Source: Ramlibacter sp. (GTDB taxonomy: Bacteria > Pseudomonadota > Gammaproteobacteria > Burkholderiales > Burkholderiaceae_C). From it: a DNA stretch of 56,705 nucleotides. The notes below the pieces were generated by a model, which was not told the DNA's origin, searched no databases, and saw nothing but the letters and a program-made list of their open reading frames with translations. Numbering within the stretch: the first letter of the stretch is position 1; each line of letters begins with the position of its first letter. The stretch is from contig JAQGNJ010000109.1 in assembly GCA_028291885.1 (NCBI GenBank), positions 1-56,705 on the forward strand, written 5' to 3'. Below, piece by piece: positions 33,397 to 42,605 of this stretch. The translations under genes and the position numbers were made by a program.

Positions 33397-34683
33397 ATGA
33401 CCGCAACCCGTTCCGCACCGGCCGCCGAGATCGACCTCGTCATCGAAGGAGGCCGCGTCATCGACCCGTCCAGCAACATCGACGCACTGGCCGACGTGGC
33501 GGTGGACCGCCAGGGGCGGATCGCCGCCGTGGTGCAGGCACGCGACGGCGGCCTTCGGTCCGCTGCCGCACGGCGGCGCATCGCAGCCGATGGCAAGCTG
33601 GTGTGCCCCGGCCTCATCGACCTTCATGTGCACGTTTATGAGTGGGTCACGAACTTCGGCGTCCGCGCGGACGGCGCCGGCGTGGGCTCGGGCGCCACAA
33701 CCATCGTCGACCAAGGCAGCACCGGCCCGTGGACGTTCGGCGGCTTCAAGGCCTTCGTAGCCGACCCCGCCGCCACCGACGTGCGCGCCTTCGTCTCCAT
33801 CAATGCCGCCGGCGCGCTGATGGGCGGCATGAAGGGCGACATCCTGCACAACCCGGGCATGACCGACGCCGCGGCCCTGCTGGCCACCATGGAACGGCAT
33901 CCGCGCCAGGTGCGCGGCATCAAGTGCCACGGCGAGTCGGGCGCGCTGTCGCATTGGGGCACGCAGGTGCTGGAGCAGGCAGCGGAGGTCGGCCGCCGGG
34001 CTGGACTGCCGCTGTACGTGCATACCGGGCAGCTGTTCCCGGTGATCGAGTCGTCACGGCCGGCGCCGCGCAGCGTGCTGGAGCAGGTGCTGCCGCTGCT
34101 CAAGGCGGGCGACGTCCTCGCGCACATCTACAGCAGCATGCCGGACGGCATCATCGGCGAGGAACGCCAGGTGCCGGCCGTGGTCCACCGCGCGCTCGAC
34201 CAGGGCGTTCACTTCGACATCGGGTACGGGGTGAATTTCAGCTACCGGATCGCGCGGATGATGCTCGCCGCTGGCATCGAACCCTACACGATCAGCAGCG
34301 ACCTGCACGCGGACTTCAACAGTTACCACGACAACAGCCAGCTCGATTACAGCCTGCTCGGTGCCATGAGCCGCCTCTGGGCCCTTGGCATGCCGCTGGC
34401 GAACGTGATCCGCGCGGCGACCGTGCATCCGGCCCAAGTGCTGGGCGAAGCCGGTCAACTGGGCACGCTGGCGGTTGGCACGCCGGCCGACATTTCCATC
34501 CTTGAAGTGCGCAAGGAGCCCTGGCGCTTCGCCGACGGCCGCTACGAGTGCATCGAGGTTGGGGAGCGCCTGCTGCCCTGGCTCACCCTGCGCGAAGCCG
34601 TGGCCCACGAGCCCTGCCCGGAGATGATGCCGGACCTCTACCAACCCGCCCTGGCGGCCTCGCGCGCGCCCGTGCTCGCCTGA
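33397..34683 (+). CDS. Amidohydrolase/deacetylase-type metal-dependent hydrolase
   Basis: A 428-residue amidohydrolase-superfamily protein. The N-terminal beta-sandwich strand reads DLVIEGGRVIDPSSNID. The metal motif is LVCPGLIDLHVHVYEW (HxH). A probable carboxylated lysine is in RGIKCHGES, with later histidines in YVHTGQ and LAHIYSS and the aspartate in ISSDLHADF. The C-terminus returns to the sandwich (GTPADISILEV). It resembles dihydroorotase-like deacetylases with ring-amide substrates. With a formamidase-like enzyme and a C-C hydrolase nearby, it suggests degradation of an N-heterocyclic or N-acyl aromatic compound. Ribosome site CGGAG precedes ATG 33397. Confidence 0.88.
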   Translation: MTATRSAPAAEIDLVIEGGRVIDPSSNIDALADVAVDRQGRIAAVVQARDGGLRSAAARRRIAADGKLVCPGLIDLHVHVYEWVTNFGVRADGAGVGSGATTIVDQGSTGPWTFGGFKAFVADPAATDVRAFVSINAAGALMGGMKGDILHNPGMTDAAALLATMERHPRQVRGIKCHGESGALSHWGTQVLEQAAEVGRRAGLPLYVHTGQLFPVIESSRPAPRSVLEQVLPLLKAGDVLAHIYSSMPDGIIGEERQVPAVVHRALDQGVHFDIGYGVNFSYRIARMMLAAGIEPYTISSDLHADFNSYHDNSQLDYSLLGAMSRLWALGMPLANVIRAATVHPAQVLGEAGQLGTLAVGTPADISILEVRKEPWRFADGRYECIEVGERLLPWLTLREAVAHEPCPEMMPDLYQPALAASRAPVLA

Positions 34684-34717
34684 CGCCGTCGCCACCCCCT
34701 CCCTTCAGCATCGCACC

Positions 34718-35548
34718 ATGACACTCTCCAAGCAGCACTGGGCCTTCGAAGGCCACGAGATCAACATCTACACCGGCGGCAGCGGCCCCACCCTCCTGCT
34801 GTTCCACGGCGTCGGACCGGGCACTTCCATTCCGGCGAACTTCTCCGCCGTGACCGACGCCCTGACGCCCCACTTCCGCGTCGTCGGCATGGACCTGGTC
34901 GGCTTCGGCCTGTCGTCGCGAAAGGAGGCCGACCCGTACTTCGACTTTCCGCTGTGGTGCCGGCAGGCCGCCTTCGTCGCCGAGCGCGTGCGCGCCGAGC
35001 GCGGCGAGAGCACGCTGCGGGTTTGGGGACATTCGATCGGCGGTGCCATTGCCCTGCACCTGGCGGCCACCACGCCGGGCGTGAGCCACGTGATTGCCAC
35101 CGGCACCGCCGGCGGCGAGCAGCGGCTCAATCCGCCGCTCGACAAGTTCTGGACCTTCCCGGCGAGCCGCGAACAGTTGCGTGAAGCGATGATGAGCTCG
35201 ATGTTGAACCCGGCCGACATCACCGACGCTCTGGTGGACGATCGCTACGCCACACTGCAGCTGGGCGACATCGGGCCGTACTTCGGCCGGATGATGAGCG
35301 GCGACAAGCAGGCGCTGCTGGACTCGTTGCGGCTGCCGCGCGAACTGCTGGCCCGCGTCAGCGCCCGCGTGACGCTCATTCACGGCCGGGACGATAAGCC
35401 CTGCCCCTACGAAGAGAGCGTGCTACCGCTGCTGAAGAAGATTCCGAAGTGCGACGCCATCCTGCTAGGACAGTGCGGCCACAACCCGGCACGCGAACAA
35501 CCCGCGCGCACGGTGAAGATGGTCATCGACCGCTTGCTGGAGACCTGA
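34718..35548 (+). CDS. Alpha/beta hydrolase, MhpC/DmpD-like
   Basis: A 276-residue hydrolase. The oxyanion loop is LLLFHGVGPGTS, the nucleophile elbow is VWGHSIGGAIALH, the acid is probably in LIHGRDDKPCP, and the histidine is in GQCGHNPAREQP. This set (HGxGPG and GHSxGG) is that of meta-cleavage C-C hydrolases such as MhpC and DmpD, though ester or lactone hydrolysis is possible. It follows the amidohydrolase by 34 bases in the same operon and is the last intact gene before the decayed zone. Confidence 0.88.
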   Translation: MTLSKQHWAFEGHEINIYTGGSGPTLLLFHGVGPGTSIPANFSAVTDALTPHFRVVGMDLVGFGLSSRKEADPYFDFPLWCRQAAFVAERVRAERGESTLRVWGHSIGGAIALHLAATTPGVSHVIATGTAGGEQRLNPPLDKFWTFPASREQLREAMMSSMLNPADITDALVDDRYATLQLGDIGPYFGRMMSGDKQALLDSLRLPRELLARVSARVTLIHGRDDKPCPYEESVLPLLKKIPKCDAILLGQCGHNPAREQPARTVKMVIDRLLET

Positions 35549-35569
35549 GGCGAGCGGGCGTCCCGACAT

Positions 35570-35960
35570 ACGTTTTCGTTCATCGCCGGCCTGGCGGCGG
35601 AACAGCGGTCGGCCAAGGACGTCGAGCAACTCAGGACCTGGTCGCGAGGTGGACGACGCGGCAGACGCGGGTGACAGCACCGAGTACTACGCTTGAACCT
35701 CGCATTCCACGCTGCAGTCGTGGCGCTCTGCGGAAGCAAGACGGCGGCTGGCGTGTACTCCGGCTTCGTCAAGGAGCTGCACCTGTTTCGTCGACAGAAT
35801 ATCAACGAACGCGGCAAACATGCGCAAGTTCCAAAGCGAGCACCGGCGCATCTTCGAGGCAATCGCGTCGGGGAGCAAGATAGACGCCGTGCGGAAAGCA
35901 GAGCAGCACATTCTGGCGGGCTGCCAAAAGGATGCTGCGAGACGACGGACGCACGCAGTG
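35570..35960 (+). pseudogene. GntR/FCD regulator fragment with several frameshifts
   Basis: Pieces of one FCD effector domain follow each other in different frames: AEQRSAKDVEQLR, then VDDAADAGDSTEYYA, then LNLAFHAAVVALCGSKTAAG with VKELHLFRRQNINERG, and finally FQSEHRRIFEAIASG with AEQHILAG. That order matches the C-terminal domain of a FadR-type GntR protein. The DNA-binding half is absent. At least three frame changes make it a dead remnant, perhaps the former regulator of the adjoining hydrolase operon. Confidence 0.72.
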
Positions 35961-36008
35961 AATGAGGGGCAGTGGAATTCCGTTGCCAGGACGGGCTGAT
36001 ATCGCTGA

Positions 36009-36527
<519 letters not shown>

Positions 36528-36695
36528 TGTGTGGAAGCAGTCCTGTGACGAGCTTGCGCAGGCAGAGGACCGCCTGGCAGCGCAACTGAAGGAGCATGCC
36601 GGACAGAAGGCGTCCTACCCGATCGAACCTGCTTTCGGAGTCGTCGAGCTGCGCCGACGAACCGACAGTTTGCAAGGGCGCCCGGGCCATCCCTG

Positions 36696-36956
36696 TCACC
36701 CCAGCCACAATGCCAACCGATTCCAGACGGCTTGCAGCCAGCGGACAGCCGGATCCGCAATCATGAGCCCGACCAGTGCCGCGAGTACGCCCGCCACTGG
36801 CGCGCATACGAACAACCCAAGGTACGGCGGACTTCCTGCTCCTGGGGAGGTCCCTTGAGAAGAACTCGGCTCGTTGTGAAGAACGGCAAGGCACCAAGGG
36901 CATTCGCGCGCATCCGCCTGGATGACGGCCGCACATCGGGGACACGGAGAATGCAT
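36696..36956 (-). CDS. Small zinc-ribbon membrane protein
   Basis: An 86-residue hypothetical protein. A short zinc-ribbon (CPRCAAVIQ and ECPWC, residues 5-22) is followed by a polar linker and two hydrophobic segments (YLGLFVCAPVAGVLAALVGL and a weaker C-terminal one). The middle resembles the protein at 38640-39020: both have P(Y/L)LG-F---AP-AG-LA-L-GLM. No function known. The 168 bases between it and the IS end contain only a short open frame (plus strand, VWKQSCDELAQAEDRLAA) that I cannot assign. Confidence 0.5.
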   Translation of the reverse strand: MHSPCPRCAAVIQADARECPWCLAVLHNEPSSSQGTSPGAGSPPYLGLFVCAPVAGVLAALVGLMIADPAVRWLQAVWNRLALWLG

Positions 36957-37170
36957 GCCGCATCATATTGGCTGCTGACAGCCGGCCTGCGCAACCGCGA
37001 CGCAGATGACACCGGCGTGCCGTTCAATTGGATGACAGCGAAGCAAATTATGAATGTTGCGATCAGAGGCACACAGTTTCCGGAATGGCCCCAGGGCTCC
37101 GTGCGTGATCAGGCAAGGGGCGACTGCCTACCTCCAGCGCAATACCGGCGGAACCTTCTCCGAGCGCAGC

Positions 37171-37684
37171 ATGATCATCCCCGCCCCCATGCTCCTCGCC
37201 GAGCACCGGACACTTTCCCTCGATGAGCCGGAGTGGGTCGATGAAGGGAAGCTAGAGGGATGGCGCATTATGGCCGGGGTCGATCACGGTCGCGTCACCC
37301 TCATGACTTCCAAGGGTGCCGACGCGACGAGTTGGTTCCCGGAGATCTGCGCCGGGCTGGCGACGCTGCGTGATGCTGGGCCCCACGTCCTCGACGGCCT
37401 GGCCTGCGCACTGGACGCGTCGGGACGCCGCGATTCCAGTCGTCTGCAGGCGCGGGTCAGTCGGCGACGCCGGCACGAGGATGCCGATCCTGTCGTGTAC
37501 TGCGCTTGACCTGCTCGCGCTCAACGGCGCGCCACTGATCGGGACGCCGCTCGAGTGGCGCAAGACCAAACTGACGCAATTGCTGACACCGCCGCCTTCG
37601 GCGGTACGGCTGGTCGAACATTTCGACGCCGGCAGGGCCCGCCAACTGCTTGACGATGCCGCCTCAAGCCACACGGCCTTTTAG
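37171..37684 (+). pseudogene. ATP-dependent DNA ligase remnant, frameshifted and truncated
   Basis: The first frame begins MIIPAPMLLAEHRTLSLDEP and continues EGKLEGWRIMAGVDHGRVTL, the ligase nucleotidyl-lysine motif (KxDGxR, here KLEGWR), then LMTSKGADATSWFPEI. It stops at about 37509. Similarity resumes in another frame with LDLLALNGAPLIGTPLEWRK and then VRLVEHFDAGRARQLLDDAA before a stop. The junction GCTTGACCTG is best explained by loss of two bases from a codon for Phe before Asp-Leu-Leu. Motifs IV-VI and the OB domain are absent. Related genes are LigD-like or stand-alone ATP ligases. Confidence 0.75.
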
Positions 37685-38162
37685 CAGCGCTCGAACGACG
37701 TTGCGACGAATTGGATGCGATGCACCGAAGTGGGACGCCGTCCGCTTTGTTTGGGGGCCGCCCGGTCAGCGCGGCGCGCACGCCGCCGTCTGCACTGCCG
37801 CTGCGGTCCTCGGTCCCTGCAGCGGGCGGCGTCCTTTTGCTTGCAGCCAGCCGTTCCGCGCAATGGCCGGATGCGTCATGCCTGACGGGACCGTCGGTCG
37901 CGTTCCGTCTTGACGACGCGTCGACTTCGCGCTCAAACTTGCTCCGAGCCCACCGCCACATGACGGTCGTACCACGCGTGCAGCAGATGCTTTCAGGCCG
38001 GGAACTTGCGTCTGACTGACCAAGTGCGGTCGCCGCTGTCAGCAGGGCTGACGTCCAGCTGTTCGCGGAACGTACCGGAAAGGCCATTCCGCGTCCGGAC
38101 CTCCGGGCGAGCACGTACTTGTCTAGCCAGAACGCAGGGCCCGCCGGCACACTTCCCACACC
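37685..38162. other. Stretch without a recognisable gene
   Basis: About 480 bases. Open frames exist on both strands (for example a 102-codon one at 37711-38019, plus), but their translations are low in hydrophobic order and match nothing known to me. It may be further debris behind the ligase remnant. No hairpin terminator, tRNA or insertion end was noticed. Confidence 0.4.
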
Positions 38163-38672
38163 ATGCCCAAGCACGGAGATCGAGCGCTGCTGATTTGCCA
38201 AGGCCAGGTGATGGACTGGCAGGCGCACGTCATCGCGCGTGCGCCCCACTCGACGGCCTTCGGTTTGCTGGACGGGGCAGTCCTGCAGTTGCGCGGCACG
38301 CTGAAGGAACCGCCGCGGGGCATCGCGCGAGAGTTTGATCTCACCGTGAGGCGCGGCACTGCCGATGTCCGGACGCAGGAAGACTGGCAAGTCGGAGTGC
38401 TCATCAGCACACGTCGTGGCGTCAAGGGCTATCTCACGTTGACGGCCGGTCAATACCAGACCTTGCTAACACTGACGACCTCGGGGCATCTGTGCACCTG
38501 CGCCTTTGAATTCCAGTCGCCAAGGCAAGGAAGGGGTCTGATTTCAGCGGTTGCCTTCAGCAGTGGTGATTTGCCCGCTTCCGGGGCGCCAACTGCGGCC
38601 GCGATGGGCGGCACGCGGCAGCGGGAGCCCCGTTTTCTCTCACCAGGGCCCGCCGACGATCCACCAGAGTAG
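38163..38672 (+). CDS. Hypothetical protein
   Basis: A 169-residue frame from ATG 38163. The first two thirds have alternating hydrophobic pattern suggestive of a beta-rich soluble fold (ALLICQGQVMDWQAHVIARA, AFGLLDGAVLQLRGTL, EFDLTVRRGTADV, VLISTRRGVKGYLTLTAGQ). The last 35 residues are disordered and overlap the convergent gene by 33 bases. No signal peptide, cysteine motif or family match recognised. Codon pattern in the first part looks coding. Confidence 0.5.
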   Translation: MPKHGDRALLICQGQVMDWQAHVIARAPHSTAFGLLDGAVLQLRGTLKEPPRGIAREFDLTVRRGTADVRTQEDWQVGVLISTRRGVKGYLTLTAGQYQTLLTLTTSGHLCTCAFEFQSPRQGRGLISAVAFSSGDLPASGAPTAAAMGGTRQREPRFLSPGPADDPPE

Positions 38673-39020
38673 CGCGGCATACAGGACGAAGACGACAGTG
38701 GTGGCTGTGAGAGTCCATCGCACCGGCATTCCGGCGTGCGGACCGACACTGGTTGTTCCGTACAAGGCCACCAGGGCCCACGCGGACACGACGGCAACGG
38801 GCCCCCAGTGGATCCAGCGGCCGTCAGAGTCGAAAACCATCAAGCCGAACAGGCCAGCCAGGATCCCGGCGCACGGGGCAAACAGGAACGTCCCGAGCAG
38901 CGGAAGCTCACCGGAGGAAGGCGAGCCAGGTAGGACCGCCCTCACGCAGTCACGCAGGCCGGCGCCGCCCCAGGCAGCAAGCCGCCGGGCCCGGCGCGGG
39001 CGATTCGAAAGTGTCGGCAT
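38640..39020 (-). CDS. Small multi-pass membrane protein
   Basis: A 126-residue hypothetical protein with a basic N-terminus (about 30 residues) and three hydrophobic helices: LLGTFLFAPCAGILAGLFGL, WGPVAVVSAWALVALYG and LTATTVVFVLYAALLWWIV. Its first helix and flanking residues resemble those of the zinc-ribbon protein at 36696-36956, so the two may be diverged copies. The start (ATG 39020) is uncertain. No function known. Confidence 0.5.
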   Translation of the reverse strand: MPTLSNRPRRARRLAAWGGAGLRDCVRAVLPGSPSSGELPLLGTFLFAPCAGILAGLFGLMVFDSDGRWIHWGPVAVVSAWALVALYGTTSVGPHAGMPVRWTLTATTVVFVLYAALLWWIVGGPW

Positions 39021-39457
39021 AGAGCAATCCGTCGCCGATCGGCCAGGCGCCCCCAGCTGCGCGCGACTGGTGTCAGGGCGTACGTCTTGTGTATCCTACT
39101 CTGCGATATTGTCACACCGTCCGACGAGCCCGGGCCTGGTGCTGTCGCAGGGCGTGCAGAAGCCTCGCTTTCATCACTAATGGCTCCGCCGTTGGCCCGT
39201 CAGGTCTCCGAAATTGCTGCGATTCACACAACGTGACACAGCACCCCGGGCGAACTTGGGCCGCAGCGCACGGTCCCGCCTGCACGAGCCGTCATAACCC
39301 TAGCACGGCGACCAGACTGTTTCTGCCTGTGTACGGCAGAGCACCAAAAGTCGGATGCTCTGCCGTTGCCATGAGACTGCGGCCAGCCGACGTCGGGGAC
39401 CAGTTTCTGACACTCATCCGCCACCCCGGGCAATGTCGGTGTGTTTCCCGAAATCTC
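39021..39457. other. Intergenic leader of the Tat-exported protein
   Basis: 437 bases without a convincing gene. A plus-strand frame is open from 39089 into the next gene, but its N-terminal part (Arg/Cys/Ser-rich) does not resemble protein, whereas the Tat signal begins at 39458. The segment 39088-39115 (TTGTGTATCC, then GATATTGTC) is locally AT-rich and could be a promoter. Nothing firmer. Confidence 0.4.
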
Positions 39458-40531
39458 ATGCAAAGACGTGCCTTTCTCTCTTCCTGCGCCTCGCTTGGCG
39501 TCGCAGGAACCCTCCTGTCACCCTCCCTGGTCATCGCCCAGACGAGCGACACGCCCATAGACGCAGTGGCCGCCATCAAGGCGCTTCGGGTCAATGTCGG
39601 CCCCTACGCCGGAGGCTACGAGATTGCCCCCAATGGCCGCCTGAACTGGTACTTCACGGCGCTGGGGTTGCTGCCGATCGTGCAGAGCCTCGCACCGGCG
39701 GACCTGGACAAGTACATCCGCACCTACCTGGACCTGTACATCGGGCACCTGACGCCGGAGCGCACAATCTCGGACGTCAACTTCCCCTGGGGCCGGGCCG
39801 ATCCGTACACCTGCACGATCGTAGACTCGGATTCGGACGACTCCTATGCAGCGACCTTCCTGTCGCTGGCAACCCGTTATCTGCGGGCGAGTGGTAACGT
39901 GGCCTGGTGGAACGCCAACAAGGCAGTGCTGCTGGAGGTCGCCTACCGCAACCTCGCGATGACACTCAAGCCCAACGGCATGACTTCCGTGTTCCAGTCG
40001 CCGCGCGGCCAGACCAACTCGATTGGTTACCTCATGGATAACTGCGAGGTCTACCGCGGCCTGCGCGACTTCGGCGCCCTACTCACGGATGCCGGCGATT
40101 CCAAGGAGGGGACCTACTACCAGGCGCTTGGCAGCAACGTGGCCGCCGGTCTGGCGCGCCAGTTCAAGACGACCACCTCAGGCTTCACGCCGGGCGATGC
40201 CTTCTCGGTCACCGAGCGAGCCTTCTATCCCGGTGCCACCTGTCAGGTCTTTCCGCAGGCTTTCGGAGTGCAGGAACTGGCCCCCATGTTCGATCGCGCC
40301 TGGAACTACCTGGGCCAGCACGCAGCCGGCTGGGCGGACGGCCGCTACGACTCCTATCCCTGGGCCATTCTCGGCCTGGTTGCCGCCAAGCGCGGGCAGA
40401 CCGCGCTCGCGCGGACGCAGTTGCGCCAGATCCAAGGCAAGTTCGTCAACCAGCGCTCACTGGTGACGATTAACGAACTCGGTTTCTACCAACGAACACT
40501 CAACGTGCTCGCTGGACGCGTCGAGGTGTAA
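39458..40531 (+). CDS. Tat-exported six-hairpin (GH-like) protein
   Basis: A 357-residue protein with a twin-arginine-type signal MQRRAFLSSCASLGVAGTLL cleaved near VIAQ. The mature part is rich in paired helices with aromatic residues (RLNWYFTALGLLPIVQ, YLRASGNVAWW). It contains TIVDSDSDDSYAATFLS, a cluster of aspartates like the acids of alpha/alpha barrel glycosidases, then SIGYLMDNCEVYRGL. The same two landmarks (DxDDS and MDNxEV) recur in the protein at 50949-51947, so both belong to one family. A role in trimming a surface polymer is plausible but unproven. Confidence 0.72.
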   Translation: MQRRAFLSSCASLGVAGTLLSPSLVIAQTSDTPIDAVAAIKALRVNVGPYAGGYEIAPNGRLNWYFTALGLLPIVQSLAPADLDKYIRTYLDLYIGHLTPERTISDVNFPWGRADPYTCTIVDSDSDDSYAATFLSLATRYLRASGNVAWWNANKAVLLEVAYRNLAMTLKPNGMTSVFQSPRGQTNSIGYLMDNCEVYRGLRDFGALLTDAGDSKEGTYYQALGSNVAAGLARQFKTTTSGFTPGDAFSVTERAFYPGATCQVFPQAFGVQELAPMFDRAWNYLGQHAAGWADGRYDSYPWAILGLVAAKRGQTALARTQLRQIQGKFVNQRSLVTINELGFYQRTLNVLAGRVEV

Positions 40532-40559
40532 TACCGGTGTCTGGGATTGGCGCTGACGT

Positions 40560-41456
40560 GTGGACACGCCACGATCGGCTAGGGTGAGCGAAGGCGACAC
40601 TCGTCGCCGCCGGGAGCAGCAGATCGACCAGACCACCGCCAATCGCCTTGTAGGCACGCTCGCATCGATCCAGCGGCGTCGCCTGCTGGATCGATGCGAG
40701 CACGTCGAGGTGCATCAGCGACCAGCGGTGCAGCTGGGGCGCGGCCGCGATTCGTACAGCTACTTTCCTACCGACTGCGTGATCTCGGTGCTGCTGCCCG
40801 TCGACGGCCGGCACGGCATGGAGGTCGCGACCGTCGGGCGTGAGGGCCTGTTCGGGGTGCAATCGTGGATCGGCGTCAGGCCGACCGAACTGCGCGCCAT
40901 CGTCTCGACACCCGGCCATGCATGGCGCATTGCGAATCGTGAGTTCGATGCCCTGGCCGATGCGGACCCCGATCTGAGGCGGATGCTCCAGCGGTACCTA
41001 CGCATGATCCTGGCCCAGACTGCGCGGCACGCCGCCTGCTGCCGGTTCCATCCGCTGGCACAGCGGCTGGCGCGCTGGCTGCTGACGCACGCTGATTGCG
41101 CACCAACGGACGACGTGCTGGTGACGCACCAGAGGCTCGCAACGCTGCTGGGCGCGCAGCGCGCCGGCATCACCTCAGCAATCGGAACGTTCGAACGCAG
41201 GGGTCTGATCGGCGCGGCACGCGGCCACATCCTGCTGCTGGACCGCCCCGCACTTCTGCAGGAGGCATGCAGTTGCTACGGGGCAAACCGCGACGCCTAT
41301 TCCCGGGCGCTCGGTATGCGGCAGTCAGACGGTGCGCCCGCCGGTGTCGGGTATGCCGGGGACGACGGGCGCAACCAGAATGGCTCTCACAGCAGGCCGC
41401 GTTTGGCGGCGAAGGCGCTGGCCTCGGCGCGCGATCGGACGCGCAGCTTGCGGTAG
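40560..41456 (+). CDS. Crp/Fnr-family regulator
   Basis: A 298-residue regulator from GTG 40560. The cyclic-nucleotide-like beta-roll reads YFPTDCVISVLLPVDGRHGM and VATVGREGLFGVQ, followed by a long helix and a helix-turn-helix (VTHQRLATLLGAQRAGITSAIGTFERRGLI in parts). This is the Burkholderiales subgroup lacking Fnr cysteines. The final 45 residues after GANRDAYSRAL are low-complexity and lie antisense to the end of the response-regulator gene (70-base overlap). They may be an extension caused by loss of the original stop. The true start may be downstream of GTG 40560. Confidence 0.8.
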   Translation: MDTPRSARVSEGDTRRRREQQIDQTTANRLVGTLASIQRRRLLDRCEHVEVHQRPAVQLGRGRDSYSYFPTDCVISVLLPVDGRHGMEVATVGREGLFGVQSWIGVRPTELRAIVSTPGHAWRIANREFDALADADPDLRRMLQRYLRMILAQTARHAACCRFHPLAQRLARWLLTHADCAPTDDVLVTHQRLATLLGAQRAGITSAIGTFERRGLIGAARGHILLLDRPALLQEACSCYGANRDAYSRALGMRQSDGAPAGVGYAGDDGRNQNGSHSRPRLAAKALASARDRTRSLR

Positions 41457-42175
41457 ATGGTCTTCACATGCGCGTTGACGGTCTGCATGCTGATCTTGAG
41501 CTCGACTCCGATTTCGGCGCTGGTGTACCCGGACGCAACCATCCGAAGCACTTCCTGTTCACGCTGGGACAGGTGAACATCGGGCCGAAGCCCGGTCTGC
41601 GCCGCGCTCGGGCGCAAGCGGTGCAGCAAGCGGCGTGCGAGGTTGGGTGTGATTGACGCGCCGCCGTTCACGACCTGCAGGACCGCCTGAGAGAAGCTTC
41701 CGAACCAGCAGTTCTTGACGAGATAACCGGTCGCACCGAGATCGAACGCAAGCATCGCGTGGTCCTCGTCCTCCATCACGGACAGCACGATCGCTTCGGC
41801 ATCTGGATGGAGCATCTTCACTTCCTTGATCAGGTCGAACCCGCTGCCGTCACCGAGATTGAGGTCCACCAGCAGGACGTCAAAGCGATGCTTGGAAACG
41901 AGGCGCTGTCCCTGGCGCAAGCCCGATGCCTGGGCGACCAGATCGATCCGCCGGTCCGCCATCAGTTCGTTCGAAATCACCTTGCGGATATGCGGGTCGT
42001 CGTCGACGAGAATGACACGCACCGGCCTCGCGGCCTGCCCCTCCATGTAATCCGGCCACATCGACTGCACGGCGTCGACCGACGTGGGGCCATCATTCAT
42101 CGCCGAACCAACGACAGCCAGGCGCCTGAACGACCAGTCGGCATCCCCCTCCGCGACGGTGCGGATGTTCTTCAT
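41387..42175 (-). CDS. LuxR-type response regulator (copy 1)
   Basis: A 262-residue two-component regulator. The receiver domain (about residues 35-155) has ILVDDDPHIRKVI, the phospho-acceptor in DVLLVDLNLGDGSG, the threonine/serine position in VLSVMEDEDHA and the lysine in GYLVKN. The C-terminal NarL/LuxR helix-turn-helix is LSQREQEVLRMVASGYTSAE and then VNAHVKTIYRKL. ATG 42175 is chosen for the strong GGAGG 5 bases before it. It is paralogous over its whole length to the regulator at 55292-56068. It is transcribed away from the secreted-protein genes. No kinase adjoins it, so the kinase at 53956 may serve both copies. Confidence 0.93.
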   Translation of the reverse strand: MKNIRTVAEGDADWSFRRLAVVGSAMNDGPTSVDAVQSMWPDYMEGQAARPVRVILVDDDPHIRKVISNELMADRRIDLVAQASGLRQGQRLVSKHRFDVLLVDLNLGDGSGFDLIKEVKMLHPDAEAIVLSVMEDEDHAMLAFDLGATGYLVKNCWFGSFSQAVLQVVNGGASITPNLARRLLHRLRPSAAQTGLRPDVHLSQREQEVLRMVASGYTSAEIGVELKISMQTVNAHVKTIYRKLRVRSRAEASAFAAKRGLL

Positions 42176-42605
42176 TCGACCTCCTACATTTTCCATCCTT
42201 GTCCGCGCCACACTGCGCATCGCAGAGTTGATATTTTTGGAGAATGGTAAACCGAAAACCAGGGTAGATAGCCGCGTTGTGCGCAACACGTGAGTGACTT
42301 GTTGCGAAGAATACAAATAGAGAGTCACCAGCAACCTACCCTGCCCTGGAATCGATCCCATCCGCCGGGCGGCCTCTGCTGGCGCGGCATGCGGCCTGAT
42401 CTGACACAAACATGGCCGCCCGGCAACGTGTAACAGCATAGCCACTACTGGCGATTGGCAGCCTCTTTGTGAACTTCGAGACTGGCTTCCGACACCTCGC
42501 TGGCAAGAAGTCATTTCAAACTTTTGCAGGCGCGTTGTCCGGACGCGGTAAGCAACGAGCCGCGGACGATCAGAGCGTTGCGGTTTTAACGAAGAGGTGA
42601 TTATC
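42176..42605. promoter_or_regulatory. Divergent intergenic region before the surface-polymer locus
   Basis: 430 bases, less GC-rich than the rest, between the response regulator (minus) and the first secreted protein (plus). It includes AT-rich runs at 42225-42260 and 42300-42325 and a small inverted repeat GTTG-TGCG-CAAC near 42279-42290. A GAAGAGGTG ribosome site stands before ATG 42606. Both directions need a promoter here, and autoregulation by the response regulator is likely, but I cannot pick out -35/-10 pairs with confidence. Confidence 0.5.

Noticed and set aside
42456-42471. Possible sigma-54 promoter (TGGCAG-N5-TTGTG) before the secreted-protein genes
   Set aside because: The essential GC of the -12 element is missing. 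A similar GATTGGCAG near 53820 is also imperfect, and no sigma-54 activator is seen in the window.
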